A stretch of 64,000 bases of DNA from Paenibacillus protaetiae (lineage in GTDB: Bacteria > Bacillota > Bacilli > Paenibacillales > Paenibacillaceae), in the NCBI RefSeq assembly GCF_004135365.1, contig NZ_CP035492.1, positions 1 to 64,000 of the forward strand, written 5' to 3'. Positions 17,188-25,955 of this stretch are shown here, piece after piece (the stretch's first letter is position 1; each line of letters starts with the position of its first letter). The position numbers and the translations under genes were made by a program. Under the pieces are notes generated by a model. That model did not search any database and had not been told where the DNA came from. It saw only the letters and a program-made list of their open reading frames with translations.

Positions 17188-17226
17188 AAACCGCTTCCGG
17201 CATCAGAGTCGGGGCGGTTTTCTTTG
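17188..17226 (+). terminator. Terminator between serC and the convergent regulator gene
   Basis: AAACCGCttCCG / CGGggCGGTTT stem followed by TCTTT; the A-run on the other side allows use from both strands. Confidence 0.75.
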
Positions 17227-17233
17227 TGGCATA

Positions 17234-17950
17234 TTAAGCGAGAGAAGAATCGTTCATTTGCGGAATGTTCAGCTTGTAACCGACATTACGGACGGTTGTA
17301 ATATATTCCGGCGTGCGTGTGTTTTTTTCGATTTTATCGCGAAGATGGCTAATATGAACATCTACGATGCGGGTATCGCCGAGAAAATGGTAGTCCCAGA
17401 CACCATGCAGCAGCTGCTGGCGGCTTAATACTTTGCCGCGGTGCCGGCACAAAAATAACAGCAGTTCAAATTCTTTAGGCGTCAGCTCAATAGGCTTATC
17501 TTCGATCAGCACTTCGCGCTGCTCGGCTTTCACAGTTAGAAGCCCGATCTCGTAAGTGGATTCCTCGGTGCTGCCGGGAAGCGATTGAACCCGCCGGAAA
17601 ATAGCCTGAATGCGGGAGATAAGCTCTTGCGGGCTGAACGGCTTGGTCATATAGTCATCCGCCCCGTTATCGAGGCCGGCGATTTTGTCGCTTACGTCCT
17701 GGAGCGCTGTCAGCATCACAATAGGAACCGCGTTGTTTTGTTTGCGCAGCTCACGGCATACTTCAATACCGTCCATTTTGGGAAGCATCAGATCAAGTAC
17801 AATTAAGTCGGGGCGGAAAGGCTTCAGCATATCAAATACCGCTTCGCCGTCATGCACGCATCGAACCTCGTAACCTGCCAGCTTTAGATTAAATTCGATC
17901 AGCATGGAGATGGAGGGTTCGTCGTCGACGACCAATATTTTTTTCTTCAT
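17234..17950 (-). CDS. phoP: PhoP-like OmpR-family response regulator
   Basis: 238 residues. The receiver has DDEP at 9-12, LIVLDLMLPKMDGIEVC, and GADDYMTKPFSPQELISRI. The winged helix contains ELTPKEFELLLFLCRHRGKV and GDTRIVDVHISHLRDKIEKN, close to Bacillus PhoP. No kinase gene is adjacent, so it is an orphan here; phoR may lie elsewhere. It would control phosphate-starvation genes if truly PhoP; a related orphan regulator is possible. Confidence 0.75.
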   Translation of the reverse strand: MKKKILVVDDEPSISMLIEFNLKLAGYEVRCVHDGEAVFDMLKPFRPDLIVLDLMLPKMDGIEVCRELRKQNNAVPIVMLTALQDVSDKIAGLDNGADDYMTKPFSPQELISRIQAIFRRVQSLPGSTEESTYEIGLLTVKAEQREVLIEDKPIELTPKEFELLLFLCRHRGKVLSRQQLLHGVWDYHFLGDTRIVDVHISHLRDKIEKNTRTPEYITTVRNVGYKLNIPQMNDSSLA

Positions 17951-18135
17951 TGGAAGGTTGTTCTCCTTTCTCCTTGTCGTTTCCTCGTTATGGCTTTATA
18001 GTATCAACCGACATTTATGTGGAGATTAAGGTAACGTAAACGGTGTGTAAAATGTGGCAGCGTCGTGCTGCCGCTGATTTGTTCGATTCCGTCTATAAAA
18101 TGGTGTATAATTGTTGTTTGTGGGGTGAAAGGGAA

Positions 18136-18600
18136 ATGGCGTTTCATATTGTGCTGGTTGAGCCTGAAATACCGGCAAATACCGGTAATATCGCGCGTAC
18201 TTGCGCGGCGACAGGCGCCCATCTGCATCTTGTCCGTCCGCTTGGCTTTAATACGGATGACAAGACGCTGAAGCGCGCGGGGCTGGATTACTGGTATGCC
18301 GTACATATTGAATACCACGATTCTTTCCAGGAAGTGTTGGATGCTAACCCGGGAGGCCGTTTCTTTTACGCGAGTACACGCGCCTCGAAGGTTTACTCCG
18401 ACTTTACATTCCAGGACGGGGATTTCTTTGTGTTCGGCAAAGAAACCAAAGGCCTTCCGGCCGAGCTGCTTGAAGCTAATCCGGATACAAGTATCCGGAT
18501 GCCGATGACCGATAAGGTCAGATCCATGAATTTATCCAACTCTGCGGCGATCATTTTATTTGAAGCGCTCCGGCAAAACCGTTTTCCGGGGATGGCTTGA
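18136..18600 (+). CDS. trmL: tRNA (cytidine/uridine-34 2'-O)-methyltransferase TrmL
   Basis: 154 residues from ATG 18136, the family's usual size, starting MAFHIVLVEPEIPANTGNIA. It is a SPOUT-fold methyltransferase with the deep-trefoil-knot SAM site (FFVFGKETKGLPAELLE and RSMNLSNSAAIILFEALRQ) that modifies the wobble base of leucine tRNAs. The longer upstream frame lacks a ribosome site and family similarity. GGGGTG lies 8 bases before ATG. Confidence 0.93.
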   Translation: MAFHIVLVEPEIPANTGNIARTCAATGAHLHLVRPLGFNTDDKTLKRAGLDYWYAVHIEYHDSFQEVLDANPGGRFFYASTRASKVYSDFTFQDGDFFVFGKETKGLPAELLEANPDTSIRMPMTDKVRSMNLSNSAAIILFEALRQNRFPGMA

Positions 18601-18725
18601 TTGCAGGATCTTAAGAAATAATGCGCTGCGGAAGGAAAAGGGATGGACGAAGCGAAAATTGTAATTGCAAAGGTTTCACGAAACAGGATGACAATCCAGA
18701 CTAGACAGAATTAGAGGTGACAAGG

Positions 18726-18971
18726 ATGAAACCAGCAGGGGTAGTGAGAAAAGTAGATCAATTGGGGAGAATTGTACTGCCGAAGTCGTTGCGTAAACGT
18801 TATCAGATGAATGAAGGCGATCCGGTAGAAATTTTGGTGCAAGGCGATCACATCATTTTGGAGCGTTACCGTCCAAGATGCGTATTTTGCGGTTCGATGG
18901 ATGAAGTGGCTGAATTTAAAGATCGCCATTTGTGCTCGGTGTGCATGACGGAGATGGCTTATATTAAATAA
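18726..18971 (+). CDS. AbrB-family transition-state regulator with a C-terminal four-Cys motif
   Basis: 81 residues. The N-terminal 50 residues (MKPAGVVRKVDQLGRIVLPK then SLRKRYQMNEGDPVEILV) form the swapped-hairpin AbrB DNA-binding domain. The C-terminus does not resemble the AbrB tail; instead CVFCGSMDEVAEFKDRHLCS continues VC, a CxxC-N15-CxxC zinc-ribbon pattern. Such short AbrB paralogues are common in spore formers. AGAGGTGA lies 6 bases before ATG. Its targets are unknown. Confidence 0.85.
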   Translation: MKPAGVVRKVDQLGRIVLPKSLRKRYQMNEGDPVEILVQGDHIILERYRPRCVFCGSMDEVAEFKDRHLCSVCMTEMAYIK

Positions 18972-19078
18972 TTCGCGACAATGATGCGGCTGACTGTAAG
19001 CCGCTGACTATAGAATTTCCTGGCCGGCGATTAGCTGACCATGGGCTTCAGCCGAATTTATAGCTATTATTCAACCCC

Positions 19079-19123
19079 AAAAAAGACCGTTTGGTTCCAT
19101 GCTGGAGCCAAACGGTCTTTTTG
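19079..19123 (+). terminator. Strong terminator after the AbrB-like gene
   Basis: AAAAAGACCGTTTGG pairs with CCAAACGGTCTTTTT, inner TCCA/TGGA. It can serve both strands, also closing the small minus-strand gene at 19138. Confidence 0.92.
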
Positions 19124-19137
19124 TGGGGCTGTTTTGA

Positions 19138-19239
19138 TTAAAGCCCTTTTGTTTTGTCGTCGTTGTAAGAGGAAGTGCAAATGGCGGTCAAAATCAGCAC
19201 GAATACGGTCATTACGATAATAAAGTTAAGGCTAATCAT
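19138..19239 (-). CDS. 33-residue membrane miniprotein, unknown function
   Basis: ATG 19239 is preceded by a strong GGAGGT site. The product starts MISLNFIIVMTVFVLILTAI and ends CTSSYNDDKTKGL: one hydrophobic helix and a short polar tail. It ends just before the shared terminator at 19079-19123. Tiny single-pass proteins of this kind are common in Bacilli and often have regulatory roles, but I recognise no family. Confidence 0.6.
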   Translation of the reverse strand: MISLNFIIVMTVFVLILTAICTSSYNDDKTKGL

Positions 19240-19320
19240 CGTGTACACCTCCATTGAACTGGTTATATTATACCCAACGTTCCGATAAAAGAAAACGTAT
19301 GCAATTGTGAACAGTTTGTG

Positions 19321-20022
19321 TTATCTTTTCCAGTTTTCAATGACGCTGGCATATTCAATGAGCGCAGCCTCGCCTTCCTTGCGCAAGCCGTATTGGCCGC
19401 GGCTGATGCGCTCAAACCATCCATAATAGTTGTTGCGCAAAAATTCGCCGCAGCGGGCGTTGCCGGTAGCTCTGGCTGCCTGGCTTGGCGATACCGGTCC
19501 TTCTTCGCGGATCAGCAGCGCCAGCTTCAGCGATTTTTCCCGGTAAGCGGTCACCAGCTTGCGGCCGTTGCTTCCGCCGACATTGTAGTCGCCGCTGCGT
19601 TCGCGGAATTCGCGCAGCAGCTTTGCCTTTTGCTTGACCCGCGCATGGCGGACCGGAAGCTCCCCCGGTTCGCATAACATTTCGACGAGCGCCGGTTTGG
19701 TTTTGAACAGGGTCACCGTCATCAGCCCGATGCCCAGCATGCGGCACAGCTCTGCCAGATCGCTGAACCGCTGATTGTGGGCGCCGCTTTTTTTGCGGTT
19801 GCGTTCAACGGCGAGTACCACTTTATCGGTAAGGCGCAGCCGCTCCACCCCTTGCAGCAGCAGCGCTAAATTAAATGTTTTTTTCAATTCCACAATAATG
19901 GTTTCATTTTCTTTTACTGCCACGATATCGCAATGCATGACCTCGCTTTTGACGATGTAACCTTTCTTTTCATAGAACGTTTTAATAGGCTGGTACAGCT
20001 CTTCTTCCTTTTGAACAGCCAC
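19321..20022 (-). CDS. DUF2161 family PD-(D/E)XK-like protein
   Basis: 233 residues from GTG 20022, with GGAAGGAG 7 bases upstream; 33 further upstream codons lack a ribosome site. YEKKGYIVKSEVMHCDIVAV and ETIIVELKKTFNLALLLQ contain the D...E-x-K pattern of a restriction-endonuclease fold. The C-terminal half (PVSPSQAARATGNARCGEFL) looks like a winged helix and ends YGLRKEGEAALIEYASVI. Role unknown; a nuclease or nucleic-acid binding function is inferred from the fold. Confidence 0.75.
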   Translation of the reverse strand: MAVQKEEELYQPIKTFYEKKGYIVKSEVMHCDIVAVKENETIIVELKKTFNLALLLQGVERLRLTDKVVLAVERNRKKSGAHNQRFSDLAELCRMLGIGLMTVTLFKTKPALVEMLCEPGELPVRHARVKQKAKLLREFRERSGDYNVGGSNGRKLVTAYREKSLKLALLIREEGPVSPSQAARATGNARCGEFLRNNYYGWFERISRGQYGLRKEGEAALIEYASVIENWKR

Positions 20023-20262
20023 TTCAGCACTCCTTCCGAACCGTCTCTTTCTAGTATTATAGCAAAATTCGTTCCGGCGCTCCCCCCTTACGCTTGTCGA
20101 TTTATGATGAATAGAGGACAAAAATAGTGGTCAATTTCCTACATGTCTACGCATAGGAATGTAATACTTCAACTTCATGTTTACTGAGTCCACTCGTTAG
20201 ATCGATAGATCGTTGTCCCGGGCGGAGGAATGATGGCGGAAAGCGATGGGAGGAGACACTGC

Positions 20263-22158
20263 ATGGACATTTTCAAACGGATTTCGGAATACCAGACGGA
20301 GAACGAAAGGTTGGCATGGACGGGTACATTCAAAGAGTATGTGGACCTGCTGAAGCAAAATCCGTCACCGGCCATGACAGCTCATGCGCGCGTGTACGAA
20401 ATGATTGAATCCTACGGTGTTGAAGAAGTTGGCGGGAGAAAGAAGTACAAATTTTTTGAACAGGAAATTTACGGCCTGGATCGCGCAATCGAAAAGCTGG
20501 CGGATGAATATTTCCACTCGGCTGCGAAGAGGCTTGATGTCCGTAAACGGATTCTGCTCCTCATGGGCCCGGTCAGCGGCGGCAAATCTACCATTGTAAC
20601 GATGCTGAAAAAAGGGCTTGAACGATTTTCCAAAACGGACCGCGGGGCGGTATACGCAATTAAGGGCTGCCCGATGCACGAGGAGCCGCTTCACCTGATC
20701 CCGCATGAATTGCGGTCGGAAATTGAAAAGGAGCTTGGCGTACGGATTGAAGGCAATTTGTGCCCGAGCTGCCAAATGCGGCTGCGAACCGAATATAACG
20801 GCGATATTGAAAATGTGCTGGTCGAGCGCGTCATTGTTTCCGAAGAAAACCGGATTGGCATCGGTACCTTCAGCCCGTCTGACCCCAAATCGCAAGATAT
20901 TGCGGATTTGACGGGAAGCATAGACTTCTCGACGATTACCGAATTTGGCTCGGAATCCGATCCGCGCGCTTACCGGTTTGACGGCGAGCTGAACAAGGCG
21001 AATCGGGGACTGATGGAATTCCAGGAAATGCTGAAATGCGATGAGAAGTTTTTGTGGAACTTGCTTTCGCTGACGCAGGAAGGCAATTTCAAGGCTGGCC
21101 GCTTCGCGTTAATAAGCGCGGATGAGCTGATCATCGCCCATACGAATGAATCCGAATACAAATCGTTTATCGCCAATAAGAAAAACGAAGCGCTTCAATC
21201 CCGCATGATTGTCATGCCGATTCCGTATAACCTGAAGGTGTCGGAGGAAGAGAAAATTTATACGAAGCTTATCAGTCAAAGCGATATGAGACATATTCAC
21301 ATCGCGCCTCATGCGCTTCGTTCCGCAGCGATTTTCTCCATTCTGACCCGCTTGAAGGAAACGAAGAAGCAAGGCATGGATCTTGTGAAAAAAATGCGGA
21401 TGTACGACGGCGAAGAAGTTGAAGGGTTCAAAGACGCCGACCTGAAGGAAATGCAAAACGAATACATTGAAGAAGGCATGACCGGCATCGACCCCCGGTA
21501 TGTCATTAACCGGATCTCGAGCGCGCTGATCAAGCAGGATATGTCCTGCATTAATGCCCTTGATGTGCTGCGGGGACTGAAGGATGGACTCGACCAGCAC
21601 CCGTCCATTACGAAGGAAGAGCGGGAGCGGTATTTGAACTTTATTTCCGTGGCACGCAAGGAATATGACAATCTGGCTAAAAAAGAAGTGCAAAAAGCGT
21701 TTGTCTATTCCTTTGAAGAATCGGCCCGCACTTTATTCGAGAACTATTTGGACAATATCGAATCTTATTGCAACTGGACGAAAATTAAAGATCCTTTGAC
21801 CGGCGAGGAGATGGATCCGGACGAAAGGCTGATGCGTTCGATCGAGGAGCAAATCGGCATTTCGGAAAACGCCAAAAAAGCGTTCCGCGAAGAAATATTG
21901 ATCCGTATATCCTCGTACTCCCGCAAAGGCAAAAAATTCGATTTTACAAGCCATGAACGGCTGCGGGAAGCGGTGGAGAAAAAGCTGTTTGCGGATTTAA
22001 AGGATATTGTCAAAATCACGACTTCTACCAAAACGCCGGATGAAAGCCAGCTGAAACGGATGAACGAAGTGACGAAACGGCTGATCGACGAGCACGGCTA
22101 CTGCCCGGTTTGCGCCAACGAGCTGCTTCGATATGTTGGAAGTTTGCTGAACCGGTAA
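20263..22158 (+). CDS. prkA: PrkA serine protein kinase / AAA ATPase
   Basis: 631 residues from ATG 20263 with GGGAGGA upstream, the full family length. It contains the PrkA AAA domain with P-loop LLLMGPVSGGKSTIVTML, a CPSCQMRLR zinc-like motif and the C-terminal PrkA region (TGEEMDPDERLMRSIEEQIG). In Bacillus it is a sporulation-associated protein expressed under SigE, acting through ScoC and SigK. No yeaH or spoVR-type partner is directly adjacent, although spoVR lies 5 kb downstream. Confidence 0.95.
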   Translation: MDIFKRISEYQTENERLAWTGTFKEYVDLLKQNPSPAMTAHARVYEMIESYGVEEVGGRKKYKFFEQEIYGLDRAIEKLADEYFHSAAKRLDVRKRILLLMGPVSGGKSTIVTMLKKGLERFSKTDRGAVYAIKGCPMHEEPLHLIPHELRSEIEKELGVRIEGNLCPSCQMRLRTEYNGDIENVLVERVIVSEENRIGIGTFSPSDPKSQDIADLTGSIDFSTITEFGSESDPRAYRFDGELNKANRGLMEFQEMLKCDEKFLWNLLSLTQEGNFKAGRFALISADELIIAHTNESEYKSFIANKKNEALQSRMIVMPIPYNLKVSEEEKIYTKLISQSDMRHIHIAPHALRSAAIFSILTRLKETKKQGMDLVKKMRMYDGEEVEGFKDADLKEMQNEYIEEGMTGIDPRYVINRISSALIKQDMSCINALDVLRGLKDGLDQHPSITKEERERYLNFISVARKEYDNLAKKEVQKAFVYSFEESARTLFENYLDNIESYCNWTKIKDPLTGEEMDPDERLMRSIEEQIGISENAKKAFREEILIRISSYSRKGKKFDFTSHERLREAVEKKLFADLKDIVKITTSTKTPDESQLKRMNEVTKRLIDEHGYCPVCANELLRYVGSLLNR

Positions 22159-22173
22159 GCTGATAACCCGTTT

Positions 22174-22207
22174 AAAGCAAGGGACCATGGTCCCTTGCTT
22201 TTTTTCG
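22174..22207 (+). terminator. Terminator after prkA
   Basis: A 28-bp perfect palindrome centred on CCATGG (AAAGCAAGGGACC and complement) followed by a T-run. Confidence 0.92.
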
Positions 22208-22302
22208 CTGCTGATGGCAGGCGCTCTCTAGGTTTTTCCTTCAATTGCCGATATAATGATAGAAATGAAGAAGCCATGTCGATACATAAAAGGGGAATGT
22301 GT

Positions 22303-23304
22303 ATGATTAATGTCGGCGTTGAACGCCAGAGGCAGCTTGATTATTGCGGAATTACAGATCAGCATCTGAAGCTGCTTGCCGAATACCGTCCGGTATTCGA
22401 ACAGGTAGTGGATGAAGTCGTTGAACGCTTTTATGAGAAAATAGGTTCACAGCCGGAGCTGGTTGATATCATTAATAAAGTAAGCAGCATCGAACGTTTG
22501 AAGCAGACGCAAAAAACGTACTGGATGTCATTAACTGACGGCGTTATTGACAACGCTTTTATTGATAACCGGATTCGCATCGGCGCGGTCCATTCCCGTA
22601 TCGGATTGTCGACGTCCTGGTACTTAGGCACTTATTTGACGTATTTGGATATTGCGGTTTCGGTATTCGAAAGGGTTATTCCCGGTCAATGGCAGAAGGT
22701 TGTGTTTGCGCTCAGCAAAATGTTTAACCTGGACTCCCAGTTTGTGCTGGAAGCTTATAACCAGAGCGAACACCGGAAGATCGAAGAGCTGGTTGAGTCC
22801 AAAACCGAGATGCTGACGACCGTTACGGAAGCTGTAGAGCAGCTGGCCGAGCTGATGGTCGAAATGGATGAAGGCGCCCAGATGATTGCGGCGACAGCGC
22901 AGTCGACATCGGACTCGCAGGAAAAAACAAACGAGCTGCTTGGCGAGCTTCGCGCGGAGATGGAAAGCATTACCGAAATGGGCTCTTTAATCCGCGATAT
23001 ATCGGACCAGACGCATTTGCTCGGCTTAAATGCGGCCATCGAAGCGGCCAGAGCGGGCGAGAACGGCAGAGGGTTTCAGGTTGTTGCGGATGAAGTCCGC
23101 AAGCTGGCCGCCTCCTCCAAAAGCGCGCAAGAGAACATCCAGGATAAGCTGGATGAGATTGACCGCAAGCTGACCGCTGTCCGCAAAGAGTCCGAGCAGA
23201 CTTCTACGGAAGCGCGCAATCAGGCGGCGCGTTCGCAGGAGCTTGCAACGTTCGTATCTATGGTGGATAAGGTTACAAAAGAATTGCAGCAGTTGAATAA
23301 GTAA
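22303..23304 (+). CDS. Globin-coupled methyl-accepting sensor (HemAT-like), soluble
   Basis: 333 residues from ATG 22303 (AAGGGGAA upstream). The globin-coupled sensor domain (about 1-175) has the likely proximal haem His in [19 protein letters not shown] (H97). A coiled coil leads to a short methyl-accepting signalling tip, [20 protein letters not shown]. No membrane segment. It is shorter than Bacillus HemAT (about 430), lacking most of the distal helical bundle. Oxygen or redox sensing is inferred from the family. Confidence 0.88.
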   Translation: MINVGVERQRQLDYCGITDQHLKLLAEYRPVFEQVVDEVVERFYEKIGSQPELVDIINKVSSIERLKQTQKTYWMSLTDGVIDNAFIDNRIRIGAVHSRIGLSTSWYLGTYLTYLDIAVSVFERVIPGQWQKVVFALSKMFNLDSQFVLEAYNQSEHRKIEELVESKTEMLTTVTEAVEQLAELMVEMDEGAQMIAATAQSTSDSQEKTNELLGELRAEMESITEMGSLIRDISDQTHLLGLNAAIEAARAGENGRGFQVVADEVRKLAASSKSAQENIQDKLDEIDRKLTAVRKESEQTSTEARNQAARSQELATFVSMVDKVTKELQQLNK

Positions 23305-23324
23305 ATAGGACTGGATCATATAAT

Positions 23325-23364
23325 AAAGCAGGGTTCCGCGTAACGGGGAAGCTCTGCTTTTTGT
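23325..23364 (+). terminator. Terminator after the globin sensor gene
   Basis: AAAGCAGgGTTCC / GGGAAgCtCTGCTTT followed by TTTGTG. Confidence 0.8.
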
Positions 23365-23482
23365 GTTAGGAAAGTTGACACACTTTGCCGTTTTTAGTAA
23401 TATCAATTTAAAAGATACGTACATTGTACGACAAGTAGTTTCGGAATGTTAATGTTTTTAACATACGAAGGAGGCGGCTCCT

Positions 23483-24934
23483 ATGTCGACGGCCACGCAA
23501 TCGCATTACTACGATTCCCAATCCTTCTACGACGAAATGTTCGATAAAGATCATTCCGTTCGCCCGCATTATGATACGGTTCACCGTTTGTTCGGGCGAA
23601 TGAAGCCGTCGGAATTAATGCTGCGCCAGAACGCGCTTAACCAGCGAATGATGGAAGAAGGCATCACCTTTACCCTTTATAGCCCTAATCAAAGTGAACC
23701 GCTCGAGAGAACCATTCCTTTTGATTATATTCCGCGGGTCATCCCCAAACAGGAATGGGAAAATATTGACCGCGGCGTCAAACAGCGCATCCGGGCGTTA
23801 AATGCATTCATCCACGATATTTACCACAGCCAGAGGATCGTTTCCGACGGTATTATTCCCCGCAGCATGATTGTTTCCAATACGTATTTCCGTCCGGAGA
23901 TGGCGGGCATGGACGTTCCCGGAGGCGTGTACATTACGGCGTCCGGCATCGACTTGATTCGCGATGAGAAAGGGCAGTACTACGTGCTTGAGGACAACTT
24001 GCGTTCTCCTTCCGGCTTCTCCTATTTGTTTAAAGGCCGGACGTTGATGAGCGAAATATTCCATGACTTATTTTTATCTTCTTCCGTCCAAAGCATCGAG
24101 CGCAGCTTGAACTGTTTCTTAAGTTCGCTTCGATCACTTGCCCCAAATGGGAAATCCGATCCGTTAATCGTACTCCTTACACCGGGCGCTTACAACTCCG
24201 CTTATTATGAGCATACCTTTTTGGCCCAGCAGCTGGGCATTCATCTCGTAGAAGGCCGGGATCTTGTCTACAAGGATCATAAAATTTACTTGCGCGATAT
24301 GCGCGGGCTGCGCCAGGTTGACGTTATTTACAGGCGTTTGGATGATGATTATCTTGATCCGCTTTCGTTTAATCCCGATTCGCTGCTTGGCGTTCCCGGC
24401 CTGATGAACGCCTACCGCGCCGGCAATGTAGCGATTGCGAATGCGCCCGGCACAGGCGTTGCCGATGATAAAGCGATTTATGCTTATGTGCCGGAGATGA
24501 TCCGTTACTATTTGGGGGAAAAGCCGGTGCTGCAAAATGTGCCTACTTATATTTTGTCCCGCAAGGAGGAGCGGGAGTATGTGCTCGAACATTTGAACCA
24601 GCTTGTAGTGAAAGAAACATCGCTGTCCGGGGGGTACGGGATGCTGATCGGACCAACCGCATCGGCCAAAGAAATCCGTTCGTTCGCCGATGCCATCCGG
24701 AATAATCCCGGCCGCTACATTGCGCAAACCACGATGATGCTTTCGCGTGCCCCGGTTATGGTTAACGGCAGCATGTCGCCGCGCCATATTGATCTCCGGG
24801 CATTTGCGCTGATGGGCGAAGAATCGCATGTTATCCCGGGCGGACTAACCAGGGTTGCGATGAAAGAAGGTTCACTGGTCGTCAATTCTTCGCAAGGCGG
24901 GGGCGTTAAAGATACTTGGGTGCTTAACCGTTAA
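23483..24934 (+). CDS. Circularly permuted ATP-grasp protein
   Basis: 483 residues. DEMFDKDHSVRPHYDTVHRL at the front, YYVLEDNLRSPSGFSYLFKG, RRLDDDYLDP, VKETSLSGGYGMLIGP and SPRHIDLRAFAL are hallmarks of the circularly permuted ATP-grasp family (old DUF404/DUF407). These are predicted amide-bond-forming ligases. First gene of a three-gene operon with an alpha-E protein and a transglutaminase-like protein, a widespread set thought to make or remodel a peptide; substrate unknown. GGAGGCGG lies upstream. Confidence 0.9.
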   Translation: MSTATQSHYYDSQSFYDEMFDKDHSVRPHYDTVHRLFGRMKPSELMLRQNALNQRMMEEGITFTLYSPNQSEPLERTIPFDYIPRVIPKQEWENIDRGVKQRIRALNAFIHDIYHSQRIVSDGIIPRSMIVSNTYFRPEMAGMDVPGGVYITASGIDLIRDEKGQYYVLEDNLRSPSGFSYLFKGRTLMSEIFHDLFLSSSVQSIERSLNCFLSSLRSLAPNGKSDPLIVLLTPGAYNSAYYEHTFLAQQLGIHLVEGRDLVYKDHKIYLRDMRGLRQVDVIYRRLDDDYLDPLSFNPDSLLGVPGLMNAYRAGNVAIANAPGTGVADDKAIYAYVPEMIRYYLGEKPVLQNVPTYILSRKEEREYVLEHLNQLVVKETSLSGGYGMLIGPTASAKEIRSFADAIRNNPGRYIAQTTMMLSRAPVMVNGSMSPRHIDLRAFALMGEESHVIPGGLTRVAMKEGSLVVNSSQGGGVKDTWVLNR

Positions 24935-24962
24935 TCGCTAGGATCAGAATGGAGGAGTAGGG

Positions 24963-25955
24963 ATGCTGAACCGTAATGCAGAGGCGTTGTTTTGGATTGG
25001 ACGGTATATGGAGCGGGCGGAAAATCACGCCAGATTGATTGACGTCCATTATCATCTTCAGGCTGAAGATGAACTCGTAAATACAGAGCAGCATGCAGAT
25101 CAAACGGTTGACAACACCTCCAAATGGATGAGAATTGTAGATGCGCTTGGCAGCCGGGAATCTTTCGAGCAGCAATACGGCGTATATACCGAACAAGATG
25201 TCCTCCATTATGCAACACTCGACCGGGATAATGAAAATTCGCTCGTCTGCTGCGTAAACCATGCACGGGGCAATTTGCGCACATTGCGCGAGAAAGTGCC
25301 GGCCGAGCTGTGGGACGTGGTGAACGCTTTTTACTTATGGCTGAGAGATAAAGAACCGGAAGATATGATCAAAGAATCGCCGCATCTGTTTTATGGGCGG
25401 ATCAAGGAATGGACGGCGTTGTTTCACGGTTACGGCCAGTCGGTTATGCCGCGCGAAAATGAATGGCATTTTATCGAATGCGGCCGTTATCTGGAACGTG
25501 CGGAAAATACGCTGCGCATTATAAAAGCCGCGAATAACGTAACCAATGCGGAAAGCTGGAGCTCTACCGAATCTTACGCTTATTTGCTGGCCGTATTAAA
25601 ATCGCTCAGCGGCTTTCAGCCGTTCCGCCGATATTATGCCGACGGCGTATCAGTAGAGGCGATTATGGAGTTTGTCGTTATTAATCCGGTATTTCCCCGC
25701 TCGGTCCATTTTGCGTTCCATGCACTGGAGGAGCATATGCGCCAGATCGAGCTGCAGGATCCGCAGCTCCGTACTTCGCATGACCGGATGCTGCGCCAGG
25801 TCGGCAAAGTGAAAGCCGATATGGCTTGCCTGGAGCGGGAAGACATTATGATCGACCGCTCCGGGCAAATCGTATCGCATCTGGTGAATGCGTGCCAGCA
25901 GCTCGGAACGGCATTTGCCAAAACATTTTTTCGGATGGGGGAGGCCAGCGCATGA
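24963..25955 (+). CDS. Alpha-E domain protein
   Basis: 330 residues, mostly helical, starting MLNRNAEALFWIGRYMERAE, the signature of the alpha-E (DUF403) family. WHFIECGRYLERAENTLRII repeats the same theme internally. No catalytic motif is evident. It always travels with the permuted ATP-grasp protein. The start follows GGAGGAG; its stop overlaps the start of the next gene (ATGA), showing translational coupling. Confidence 0.9.
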   Translation: MLNRNAEALFWIGRYMERAENHARLIDVHYHLQAEDELVNTEQHADQTVDNTSKWMRIVDALGSRESFEQQYGVYTEQDVLHYATLDRDNENSLVCCVNHARGNLRTLREKVPAELWDVVNAFYLWLRDKEPEDMIKESPHLFYGRIKEWTALFHGYGQSVMPRENEWHFIECGRYLERAENTLRIIKAANNVTNAESWSSTESYAYLLAVLKSLSGFQPFRRYYADGVSVEAIMEFVVINPVFPRSVHFAFHALEEHMRQIELQDPQLRTSHDRMLRQVGKVKADMACLEREDIMIDRSGQIVSHLVNACQQLGTAFAKTFFRMGEASA

